DNA from: Acinetobacter sp. WCHAc010034
Lineage (GTDB): Bacteria; Pseudomonadota; Gammaproteobacteria; Pseudomonadales; Moraxellaceae
Direction: 5' to 3'
NCBI RefSeq assembly: GCF_001696615.3
Contig: NZ_CP032279.1
Coordinates: 1-64,000 of the forward strand
DNA length: 64,000 nucleotides
The notes beneath the pieces were generated by a model. The model was not told the origin of the DNA. It saw only the letters and a list, made by a program, of their open reading frames with translations, and did not search any database. Position numbers and translations under genes: made by a program. Below, one piece after another: positions 52,410 through 60,250 of this stretch. Positions within the stretch are counted from its first letter, which is position 1. Every line of letters starts with the position of its first letter.

Positions 52410-52500
52410 ATAGAACAAAAATAAGACAAGCGCTGAAAATTAGAATGAGAGATAAAATTCTATTTCCTTTTTTTAATGGCTCTCCAAACCCGACATCCTC
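52410..52500 (+). repeat. Diverged duplicate of the terminase promoter and start
   Basis: ATAGAAC, TTAGAAT..., ATTCTATTTCC, a T-run and ATGGCTCTCCAAACCC here parallel GTGGAAC, TTAGAAT..., AATTCCACGTCC, a T-run and ATGGCACTCCAACCCC at 53206-53295. Spacing is conserved. The ORF opened here (MALQTRHPHCSF) is soon off-frame from the terminase. Confidence 0.6.
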
Positions 52501-52630
52501 ACTGTTCCTTTAGGTTCAAGGGGATGCCAAGCTTGAAAAAAAGTAAACCTGCCACCTTGTTTTTTATGGTTGCATAAGGTTGTTTTTGGTTGTGTAATTG
52601 ATGCATAACCACTTGTTTGAGGATACCGTC

Positions 52631-52852
52631 ATGGGTGCTACCGCTGTAAAGATTGACAGTGAAATGGTTGCGCAAGCCAAAACATACGGCGCTGCTCAAA
52701 GCCGAAGCGCTACCAAGCAAATTGAATACTGGGCGCGTATCGGTAAAATTGCGCAAGATAACCCCGATTTAACATTTGAAGATATTTCGGGCATTCTAAT
52801 CGGTATGGCACAAGTAAAATCTGGAACAACTACACCTTATAAGTTTGGCTGA
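52631..52852 (+). CDS. ParD-like antitoxin
   Basis: The 73-residue protein (MGATAVKIDSEMVAQAKTYG, RSATKQIEYWARIGKIAQDN) matches the ParD_like family with an N-terminal ribbon-helix-helix. ATG 52631 has GAGGATACC upstream; the frame opens at 52598. The toxin starts 8 bp after its stop. Confidence 0.82.
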   Translation: MGATAVKIDSEMVAQAKTYGAAQSRSATKQIEYWARIGKIAQDNPDLTFEDISGILIGMAQVKSGTTTPYKFG

Positions 52853-52860
52853 TTTTGAAT

Positions 52861-53126
52861 ATGGATATTAGGCAAACTCCGCTGTTTGAGCACATTGTAA
52901 AAAACTGACTAAGCAAGACAAGGCCGATTTGGATAAAGCTGTTAAGCTCGTTGCAAATGATCCTGATATTGGGGAGAGGAAAGTAGGAGACCTGTTAGGT
53001 GTCAGCGTATATAAGTTCAAAATGAATAAACAGCCTGTTTTGCTGGCTTATTCAGTAGATAAAGAAGACAGCTCGATAATAACGCTGTATTTGCTCAAAT
53101 TAGGCAGTCATGAAAATTTTTTATAG
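52861..53126 (+). pseudogene. ParE/RelE-like toxin interrupted by a frame change at A-AAA-AAC
   Basis: ATG 52861 encodes MDIRQTPLFEHIVKN then TGA. In the -1 frame translation continues LTKQDKADLDKAVKLVANDP to a full toxin end (LAYSVDKEDSSIITLYLLKL), together about 88 residues as in the family. The switch lies in GTA AAA AAC TGA, which contains the canonical slippery heptamer A-AAA-AAC (52899-52905). Either one A was lost from a run, inactivating the toxin, or a programmed -1 shift makes it. Confidence 0.7.
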
Positions 53127-53170
53127 AGACTTAAAGCAACATAGAGATTAAAGCCGTACTAACCATAAAA

Positions 53171-53197
53171 CAAAGCACCCGAACAAGGCGCTTTTTT
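53171..53197 (+). terminator. Terminator of the toxin-antitoxin pair
   Basis: The stem AAAGCACC/GGCGCTTT (one A/C mismatch) is followed by a T-run. Confidence 0.65.
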
Positions 53198-53205
53198 CAT
53201 TGAGA

Positions 53206-53276
53206 GTGGAACAGCTTAAAATCACATCAAATTGAAAAACTTAGAATAAAAAATATAATTCCACGTCCTTTTTTCA
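53206..53276 (+). promoter_or_regulatory. Box variant GTGGAAC (module E)
   Basis: GTGGAAC (53206) is 71 nt before ATG 53277. A T-run (CCTTTTTTCA) directly precedes the ATG; no stable hairpin or ribosome site is clear. Confidence 0.4.
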
Positions 53277-53750
53277 ATGGCACTCCAACCCCTTAAAAAA
53301 ATCCCTGAATGGTGGGAACTCTGCGCCCGTTACCGCTACGATATTTATGCGTTTGCGGTCGAAGCGCTGGGCATTACCCCGCGCGAAGTGATCAATACGG
53401 TGACAGGCTGGCAGGATCTCTACCGCTTTGAATATGAAAACAGCAAAAGCCACGTCTACAACAAGTCCCACATTCTCTGCTTAGTCGAGCTTGAAACGAA
53501 GAGCGGCTGGAAAGCCGGCGATACCATGGAAGTGCTGGTCTCTAAGTGGCTGGAATGGCCTGAGGAGACCAAACGCCAATTTGCTGCCTATGAGCTGAAG
53601 CATGTACGCATTGAGCGCGCCGTATCACTGGGCGAAGGCGAGTGTTTCGGCTTTGTGCTGGACGGTGATGCGACATTCAAGGTATTTGAGATTCAGCTTT
53701 ATAAAAATGTTTCCCATGCTACGGTAATATACTGTAGTTACAGAGATTAG
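53277..53750 (+). CDS. Chimeric protein beginning with the phage large-terminase N-terminus
   Basis: Residues 1-36 (PEWWELCARYRYDIYAFAVE, ALGITP) match the start of phage large terminase subunits, where a WQQ motif and the ATPase domain should follow. Instead residue 37 onward (EVINTVTGWQDLYRFEYENS) leads into an unrelated 120-residue domain of unknown family. No Walker motifs are present. Either a deletion fused two genes or this is a decoy. Cargo genes follow. Confidence 0.6.
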   Translation: MALQPLKKIPEWWELCARYRYDIYAFAVEALGITPREVINTVTGWQDLYRFEYENSKSHVYNKSHILCLVELETKSGWKAGDTMEVLVSKWLEWPEETKRQFAAYELKHVRIERAVSLGEGECFGFVLDGDATFKVFEIQLYKNVSHATVIYCSYRD

Positions 53751-53798
53751 TTTATTCTTAGGAAATTATATTCAATTACTGCTTCTTAATGACTCAAG

Positions 53799-54512
53799 AT
53801 GAAAACAAATTTAACCATACGCTCTTACAGTAAGCAGTTTAGAAGTCATGTACATCCTTGCCATAATCAATTGGTGCTGCCACTTCAAGGAAGCATAAAT
53901 ATTAAAATGGAAGGTTACTGCGGCAAGGTAACTGTAGGAGAGTGCGTTGTCATCTTATGCGGTATTGAGCATGCATTTAATGCTGAAGAGGCCGCGCGCT
54001 TCATTGTTGTTGATATGGACGAATTGCCAGAAAATATAATTAACTCTAAAAGGATAGTCTTTTCTCTTACACCTCCTATGATGAGTTTTCTGCAATTTAT
54101 TGAAAAGCAAATTGAATTTCAAGTAAATATGGAAATTGAAAGCTGCATTCTGAACATTTTTTCTAAGCTGCTTTCTCAGCAAACTGATAGCCGGGAGCTG
54201 GACAGCCGTATCCGGGATGTGAAAATTTATATTTCACAGAATCTTGAAAGGCCTTTGCCAATTCAGGAATTGGCAGATATGGCTTGTTTAAGCGCAACCC
54301 AATTTAAAAAGGTTTTTACAAGTGATTTAGGGGTAAGCGTATACCAGTATATTATTCAAGAAAGAATGGAAAAAGCTAAAGCACTTATTGTTCATACCGA
54401 CCTGCCGCTTCAGCATATTGCCGAAAAGGTTGGATATAAAGATCAGTCAGCTTTTAGCCGCAGGTTTGCAAATTATTATGGTATGCCTCCCAGAGACTTT
54501 TCACGGAAATAA
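53799..54512 (+). CDS. AraC-family regulator with cupin domain
   Basis: The 237-residue protein has an N-terminal cupin (SHVHPCHNQLVLPLQGSINI) and two C-terminal HTH units (LPIQELADMACLSATQFKKV and LPLQHIAEKVGYKDQSAFSR, then FANYYGMPPRDFSRK). It is followed 101 bp later by an EamA transporter in the same direction, a common regulator-exporter pairing. It is cargo in the prophage. Confidence 0.92.
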   Translation: MKTNLTIRSYSKQFRSHVHPCHNQLVLPLQGSINIKMEGYCGKVTVGECVVILCGIEHAFNAEEAARFIVVDMDELPENIINSKRIVFSLTPPMMSFLQFIEKQIEFQVNMEIESCILNIFSKLLSQQTDSRELDSRIRDVKIYISQNLERPLPIQELADMACLSATQFKKVFTSDLGVSVYQYIIQERMEKAKALIVHTDLPLQHIAEKVGYKDQSAFSRRFANYYGMPPRDFSRK

Positions 54513-54613
54513 AGAGTCTATTTAACCATCTATTCCGTCTTTTCTGCAAAATGAGGTATTGGATTTCTCTATATCCTGATCATCTTAATGTGATTGAGGG
54601 TAAGGAGGTTCTA

Positions 54614-55528
54614 ATGCAGTTAGCCAGAGGAGAGTCGGCTCATTATCAAAGAGGCTGTTTCGCAATTCTTTTCGCATCAATATTATGGGGCACGACAGGA
54701 ACCGCAGCAAGCTTTGCACCTGCTGTCAGCCCTCTTGCAATAGGCGCTTTTGCAATGGGTGTGGGAGGCTTGCTCCAAGCTTTTTTAGCCCGAAAAGCTA
54801 TCCTCAATAATATTAGCAATTCATTATTATTTAAGAAATATTTCATTATTGGGGCAATTGCATTGGCCATTTACCCCTTGGCCTTCTATTCATCAATGAA
54901 ATACTCAGGTGTGGCAATTGGAACGGTTATATCTATTGCCAGCGCTCCTTTCTTTTGTATGTCGATTGAGTGTCTGTTCAGCAAGAGATTAAAAATCACC
55001 CGGTACTGGGTCTTTAGTTTTATATTGGGGGTAATTGGTGTTTTTTTACTTTCATCTTCAGAGCCATCAGCTGCAGTAAAGTCGAATTACGACCTCAAGC
55101 TTTTTGGAATTCTGCTGGGATTAATTGCCGGTTTGTCTTATGCAGTCTACTCATGGATTGCCAAGGTTTTGATTGATAATGGGGTTCAATCACAAGCAGT
55201 ACTGGGCAGCATTTTTACTTTAGGCGCAACAATTTTACTGCCGTCTTTAATATTTACAGGCGACAATCTATTTTCATCTGTAGAAACCGCTGCAGTGGTA
55301 ATTTATATGGCAATCGTACCCATGTGCGTCGGGTACATAGCGTTTGGCTATGGGCTAAGATTTGTGAGTGCAACAGGTGCTAATTTACTCACCTTATTTG
55401 AACCTGTGATTGCTGCTGTTTTGGCTGTAACGATTGTAGGGGAATTTATTCCTATGTCAGGATGGCTTGGCATTGCCTTAATTATGCTTTGCATAGGCAT
55501 GCAGACAATAAAGAATGAAACTGCATAG
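54614..55528 (+). CDS. EamA/DMT-family transporter
   Basis: The 304-residue protein has ten hydrophobic helices in two EamA repeats (FAILFASILWGTTGTAASFA, LFGILLGLIAGLSYAVYSWI, GYGLRFVSATGANLLTLFEP). ATG 54614 follows the ideal TAAGGAGGTTCTA; the frame opens at 54551. It is probably a metabolite exporter controlled by the AraC protein upstream. The substrate is unknown. Confidence 0.9.
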   Translation: MQLARGESAHYQRGCFAILFASILWGTTGTAASFAPAVSPLAIGAFAMGVGGLLQAFLARKAILNNISNSLLFKKYFIIGAIALAIYPLAFYSSMKYSGVAIGTVISIASAPFFCMSIECLFSKRLKITRYWVFSFILGVIGVFLLSSSEPSAAVKSNYDLKLFGILLGLIAGLSYAVYSWIAKVLIDNGVQSQAVLGSIFTLGATILLPSLIFTGDNLFSSVETAAVVIYMAIVPMCVGYIAFGYGLRFVSATGANLLTLFEPVIAAVLAVTIVGEFIPMSGWLGIALIMLCIGMQTIKNETA

Positions 55529-55541
55529 AGAATTATTTGTC

Positions 55542-55615
55542 TTGTAACTCATAAAAAACTGCTGATTTCTTCGATGTCAGAATTCCCTCAAGTACAAAAA
55601 ACTGAGGCATTTTTT
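55542..55615 (+). promoter_or_regulatory. Box variant TTGTAAC and hairpin (module F)
   Basis: TTGTAAC (55542) is 74 nt before ATG 55616. CCTC-A-AGT pairs with ACT-GAGG (55586-55607), placing GAGG in the 3' arm; TTTTTTATG follows. Confidence 0.5.
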
Positions 55616-56571
55616 ATGCGTAATCTGGATATTTTCAAGCAGTACTGGGCGCCGTAGATGATGTGCAGGCTTCATCGCTGGCGGTCCTGCAGTTCGGCCG
55701 CATGTTTGATTCAGCGGTAGACAGTGTAATTGAAACTAATCCGCAGGGGCTGATGCGCCATTTGGCGGCGCCGTATTATCACAAAACGCCAAATATCATC
55801 CCGGAATGGCAGCTGGCCCAGCTTCAGGACGTCACATGCGTTACAGTGCCCGGCTGGGACGGAATCAATCTGACGTCTCATGACGGCCAGACTGCCAGTT
55901 TAATGCTGGATCTGCAGCGCCATGATGACCATGGCGGCCTGCTGCAGGAATTTGACGGACTGGCGCCTTTGCTGGAATCCATCGGCGCTGTGTATGCGGA
56001 TTTTGACTCCATTATTGTGGAATATCAGTATCTGGATAAATTGATGGGCATGCTGCACAAGGTCATGCAGAGCACATCCAAAGGCGGCGTGAAGGTCCTG
56101 AATGTTGAGCAGAGCGAAAAGCCGTTCAAGCATAAAAAAGTGCTGAATGTTGCAGTGACCTACAGTTTTGAAGATGGCCAAAGCATCACAATCCTGTTTC
56201 ACCATCCTGACCGAGAAGCCAAGAAAATTACGCCGCAGGACACGCTTTTATCCTGGAAGATCCTGATGAATAACCGCGATGTGACCGGGGCAATTCAGCC
56301 GAACCAAGGTGAAGGCATTGCAATGCCGGTGCTGGCCGGCCGGATCATGAAGCTGGTGAATCAGAACAGCGCGCGCTTTAAGCGCACTCAGGCAAAAAAA
56401 GCGGAAAATGCAAAAGCGCTGGCGGATGCCTTGCAGCGCATTGCTGAAAAGCAGGACCGGAAAGCGGCGCTTGATGCTGAAATTCAGGGGCTGTTGAATC
56501 AGCTGGATGAGGTTCAGAAAAATAAGGCCGCACAGCGGCGGCACAGGCGGTCAGCCGGCAGCGGCGCCTAA
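55616..56571 (+). CDS. Phage DarA_N-like protein, copy 2, with an N-terminal frameshift
   Basis: The module ATG at 55616 encodes MRNLDIFKQYWAP and then TAG. The long frame is shifted by one base and reads AVLGAVDDVQASSLAVLQFG... to 56571 with GTG 55663 as its first start. Joining the frames gives a natural start, so one base is probably missing near 55640. The central part (TYSFEDGQSITILFHHPD) parallels the protein at 42449. The C-terminus (KNKAAQRRHRRSAGSGA) looks out of frame. Confidence 0.55.
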
Positions 56572-57010
56572 GGCGCCAAAAGACAAGTCATTCCCGCCTA
56601 TTGAAGATTTGGGCGATGGATACTATCAGGCGTTCAAGAATGACAAGAAGATTGATTCTTGGACTGCGTATCTGCATACCGGCGGTGAATGGGCAGTTTC
56701 GGCCAATAATGCTCAAACCCGCGCATGGAACCGCGGATATGGCGCGCCGCGGTTCTTTAAAACAGTTGAGGCCATGATTGCCAAATATCCTGCCTTTGGA
56801 GGGCTTGCGGAAATGCTGGATACATCGGGTGCCGGTGAAGGCGGTACAGGAAATTCGGATGATGCCGATTACTTGAATAAGGTGATTAAGGGTGAAGTGG
56901 ACTTCACTCAGGCCAATGCCATTGAAGCGCAGCTGGAAGAAATCGGGAACCGCCTGCCGGCGGATTTGAGTGATCTGTTTGAGCAGGCTGTATCGTCGTA
57001 TTCCGTTTAA
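56507..57010 (+). CDS. Probable C-terminal part of the DarA-like protein in another frame
   Basis: The frame begins inside the previous gene. From GGTGGQPAAAPKAPKDKSFP it reads well, then shows DLGDGYYQAFKNDKKIDSWT and ends LPADLSDLFEQAVSSYSV. Its low-complexity start joins naturally to DEVQKNKAAQ of the upstream frame after a one-base shift near 56535. No ribosome site precedes ATG 56507. I read both as one frameshifted gene, but separate genes are possible. Confidence 0.5.
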   Translation: MRFRKIRPHSGGTGGQPAAAPKAPKDKSFPPIEDLGDGYYQAFKNDKKIDSWTAYLHTGGEWAVSANNAQTRAWNRGYGAPRFFKTVEAMIAKYPAFGGLAEMLDTSGAGEGGTGNSDDADYLNKVIKGEVDFTQANAIEAQLEEIGNRLPADLSDLFEQAVSSYSV

Positions 57011-57055
57011 CAAGTCGGCCAGGCGTCAAAAATTCACTGATAGGATCTGCAGATT

Positions 57056-57289
57056 ATGAATGCAATGGAAAAACTGAAGCTGACCAAAGAGCTGCGCGCT
57101 TTGATTGACGCTATTCGGGATCAGAAAGGAATGGAAAAGCTCAGCAGCGCCAGGCGCCTGCGCGAACTGATTGAGCTTTTAGGCGGGCCGGCTGCTGAGG
57201 CCGAAAAAAACCTGCATGATCCGCTGCTGATTGATGCGGTCAATGTGCTGATTGCTCAAGTCAATGAAATGGTTGGAACAGCGGAATAA
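57056..57289 (+). CDS. Small helical phage protein
   Basis: The 77-residue product (MNAMEKLKLTKELRALIDAI, RLRELIELLGGPAAEAEKNL) is entirely helical and charged. It lies between the DarA-like and polyvalent genes. A TTGGAAC box overlaps its last codons. Function is unknown. Confidence 0.6.
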   Translation: MNAMEKLKLTKELRALIDAIRDQKGMEKLSSARRLRELIELLGGPAAEAEKNLHDPLLIDAVNVLIAQVNEMVGTAE

Positions 57290-57347
57290 CCCGGCCTGCA
57301 GCATCTTTCAAAATAGCCCGGTAAAGGGCTATTTTTTTGAGTATGTG
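57273..57347 (+). promoter_or_regulatory. TTGGAAC box and start-abutting hairpin (module G)
   Basis: TTGGAAC (57273) is 75 nt before ATG 57348. AAAATAGCCC-GGTAAA-GGGCTATTTT (57310-57335) is a perfect 10-bp stem with AAGGG at its loop edge, followed by T-run, GAGTATGTG, ATG. Confidence 0.65.
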
Positions 57348-60182
57348 ATGAGTGATTTTGCAAAAATTGACAGCATTCAGGATGAATCTGAAGTTTTAAA
57401 AACAATCGATAAATTAATTTCAAAAGTTGAAAATAATGAGATTGTTGAATGGGACAGTGAGCAGGCGGGTAAAATATATCAGGAATATTTATCTAGCCTC
57501 GATAAGTATGAAGGAAAACTTATCACGGCATCAAAGGCTTATTTTAATGATCACCTGAATGGCAAACTGGTGCACACCAAAATTGGATTGGTCCGTATTA
57601 ATTCAAAATCAAGAGGCAAGGTTCATGACCGGATGCGGGATGTTAAGTATCTGGCGATCCCATATATTCCTGAAGTTTTAATGACGGGTGATGTCAGTGA
57701 TCTAGTGTCGTTAAATAAGGAACGGGAAGATAGTGCAGTAGGTTATTACCACTTCACAAAAGCCAAGAAAGTGAACGATTACACTTTGAATATTACTCTA
57801 AAAGTAGCTTTAGATAATGACGGGAATTTATTGTATTACTTAGGCGCATCAAAAGAAAAAGCCAACTTACGGACTGTCTCACATGCTCAAGGCACCACAG
57901 GCTCTAAAGTTGGCTTTGATTCTATTCAATCACGACTTGATGATGAAATCAATATTGATGTTCAGGTTTTAGACAAAGAAGGAAATGTTTTGTCTGCGGA
58001 AGAGGCCCGAAAGCGCTTATTTGCTGACTTTAAAATCAGCACCATCGTTAAAGGCCGCAGCAATAATGTCAAAACAGCCAAAGGAACCAAGGTTTCCACT
58101 GTTTTTGCATTGCTTGAGTCTGATGAGGTCATCGCTTCGCATACAGCCGCCGGCGCTGAAAATCCCAAATACCCTCAGGAGCTGCAGCCGCGCGACCGCA
58201 GCCGTGAATCCTCACAGGCTTGGGTTCAAAAAACGTCAAATGGATTAGATCCTGAAAGCCTTGGGCGTTCAGGTCGGGCCGATACTGGAGCACCAATTGT
58301 TGGGGATGACTTGGCCGTTGAATCGGGCAATGGCCGTACTATGGCCATTCAGCTGGCATATGCGCGCGGACAGGCTGACGAATACCGGCAATGGCTGATT
58401 GAAGAAGCTGAATATTTTGGCTTTTCCGCTGCGCAGGCAGAAAGCTTCAAGCAGCCTATACTTGTCCGCATCCGCACTTCAGCAGTAGACCGGGTTCAGT
58501 TCGCGGTAGAAGCCAATCAGGACGATAAACTGTCATTCAGCGCAACTGAGCGCGCCAAATCGGACGCCAAGCGGCTGGACGAAAACCTGCTGGCCCTGTT
58601 TACTCCAGGCGATGACGGCGACCTGCTGACGGCCGGAAATCAGAAGTTCATTCATGGCTTCCTGAAATCCATAGGCGATACGGAAGCTGCCCAGTACATC
58701 ACAACTGAAGGCAAGCCGACTCAGGCGCTGGTCGCCCGGATTAAGGCGGCCATTTTCAGCAAAGCCTATAACGATGACCGCCTGCTGGAAATGATGGCGG
58801 ATCAAACAAAACCGGATCTGCAGAATATGCTGAATGCCTTGGGCGCCGCAGCGCCCAAGTTTATCGAGGCGCAGGCTGCCGGCCGCGGTGACATTCAGGA
58901 TGTTTCCAGTTCGATTGTAGACGGGATCGAGCAGGCGCTGGATAAGCGTGTCACCAATGCGATTATTGATGCGGCCAATACAATCATGGCAGCAAAGCAC
59001 AATGATCAGGACATTGCAGAGTTTGTTCAGCAGCAGGGCTTGTTCGGCGACTTGGCAGAGGATGTGCCGGAACTGGCCGTGTTCCTTTCAAAGAACAGCC
59101 GCAGCGCAAAAAAAATGAGCATGCTGTTCAAGGCAATGGCTGAGTTTGCCGAAAAGCAGGCGATTGATCAGCTGAATATGGGACTGTTTGGAGAGCCGGA
59201 GCCGGTCAGCATTAAAGACGCAATCAATTATGCTGCCGCGGTCATTAATGAAAATTACGGGGACAATGCCGCGATCAGCATGTTTGACTCGGCAAATGAG
59301 GAATTCACGCTGTTTGATCAGCATGCCCATCAGGCAGCAACTTCTCCCTACAATCGAACTTTACCGCCAGATCAGGCGAGCTTGATTGCCGGCAAATACC
59401 GTAAAGGCGCCGTGCAGATTGGCGGACTGAATATCGCAATTGAAAATCCTGCAGACTCTGTCCGCGCCGGCACAGATCCCGGCGGCAAAAAGTGGGAAGT
59501 CAAAATGCAGCACCATTATGGCTACATTGAAAATACAACGGGTGCGGATGGCGATGAAATCGATGTGTTTGTTAAAAACCACTTGGATTCAGTGCCGGAA
59601 CAGGCCTATATCATCCTGCAGCTGAATGCGGCCGGCACTTTTGATGAGCATAAAATCATCATCGGCGCTGAATCTGAGGATGAGGCTAAACAGATCTATC
59701 ATTCAAATTTTGAAGCGGGCTGGCAAGGCTTCGGGAGCATTCAGCGGATTGCCATGGCGGATCTGCCGCAGAAGCTTCAGCACACCTGGTCTGAGTTTGA
59801 TTCATGGGCCGCAGACGGCAGCTATGAGCATATTCCCTTAAAGCAAATTGTCACAGACAAGGCGCTTAAGGTGGACGAGAGCAAGATCAATAAAGAAGAT
59901 CCTGTGCTGGTGATTGAGAAAGGGCATAAATATTATCTTGTTGTGGGGCAGGAGCGGCTGAAGCTGGCTGCCCAGCGGAATGAAAGCTTGGTGCCGGCGG
60001 TCATTTTTGATGATAAGGATGTGAAGAGCAAAATCATTCAGAATGCCTTGAGAAAGGCCGGCAGCACAGTGGATACGGTTGCCCTTGCGGCCTTGATTGT
60101 GAATGAAATGGAAAAAAGCTTAATTTCCAGTTTTGATTCAGCATCCAATCCATTGTTTGAAATCCTTTACCGGTCTAGTTGA
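57348..60182 (+). CDS. Polyvalent phage protein with DdrB-type ParB and pyrophosphatase-like domains
   Basis: The 944-residue protein is a chain of domains. Residues about 1-200 resemble polyvalent-protein-associated domains. A DdrB-type ParB domain spans about 280-420 (SGNGRTMAIQLAYARGQADE, then QPILVRIR). A helical region follows. An inorganic-pyrophosphatase-like domain lies at about 680-800 (HHYGYIENTTGADGDEIDVF). A second ParB-like segment is near 850-905 (YYLVVGQERLKLAAQRNESL). Such proteins are thought to enter the cell with phage DNA and counter host defence. Start choice: ATG 57348, with GTG 57345 just before it. Confidence 0.8.
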   Translation: MSDFAKIDSIQDESEVLKTIDKLISKVENNEIVEWDSEQAGKIYQEYLSSLDKYEGKLITASKAYFNDHLNGKLVHTKIGLVRINSKSRGKVHDRMRDVKYLAIPYIPEVLMTGDVSDLVSLNKEREDSAVGYYHFTKAKKVNDYTLNITLKVALDNDGNLLYYLGASKEKANLRTVSHAQGTTGSKVGFDSIQSRLDDEINIDVQVLDKEGNVLSAEEARKRLFADFKISTIVKGRSNNVKTAKGTKVSTVFALLESDEVIASHTAAGAENPKYPQELQPRDRSRESSQAWVQKTSNGLDPESLGRSGRADTGAPIVGDDLAVESGNGRTMAIQLAYARGQADEYRQWLIEEAEYFGFSAAQAESFKQPILVRIRTSAVDRVQFAVEANQDDKLSFSATERAKSDAKRLDENLLALFTPGDDGDLLTAGNQKFIHGFLKSIGDTEAAQYITTEGKPTQALVARIKAAIFSKAYNDDRLLEMMADQTKPDLQNMLNALGAAAPKFIEAQAAGRGDIQDVSSSIVDGIEQALDKRVTNAIIDAANTIMAAKHNDQDIAEFVQQQGLFGDLAEDVPELAVFLSKNSRSAKKMSMLFKAMAEFAEKQAIDQLNMGLFGEPEPVSIKDAINYAAAVINENYGDNAAISMFDSANEEFTLFDQHAHQAATSPYNRTLPPDQASLIAGKYRKGAVQIGGLNIAIENPADSVRAGTDPGGKKWEVKMQHHYGYIENTTGADGDEIDVFVKNHLDSVPEQAYIILQLNAAGTFDEHKIIIGAESEDEAKQIYHSNFEAGWQGFGSIQRIAMADLPQKLQHTWSEFDSWAADGSYEHIPLKQIVTDKALKVDESKINKEDPVLVIEKGHKYYLVVGQERLKLAAQRNESLVPAVIFDDKDVKSKIIQNALRKAGSTVDTVALAALIVNEMEKSLISSFDSASNPLFEILYRSS

Positions 60183-60250
60183 TTGGAACTGCAGAGGCCG
60201 GCTTCAGCCCGGCCTTGAGAAAATAGCCCTGTTAAAACAGGGCTATTTTT
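60183..60250 (+). promoter_or_regulatory. TTGGAAC box, intrinsic hairpin and start-abutting hairpin (module H)
   Basis: TTGGAAC (60183) is 68 nt before ATG 60251. AGGCCGG/CCGGCCT (60195-60215) is followed by a perfect 13-bp stem AAAATAGCCCTGT/ACAGGGCTATTTT (60220-60249); AGGG is in its 3' arm and the ATG follows the U-run directly. Confidence 0.7.
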
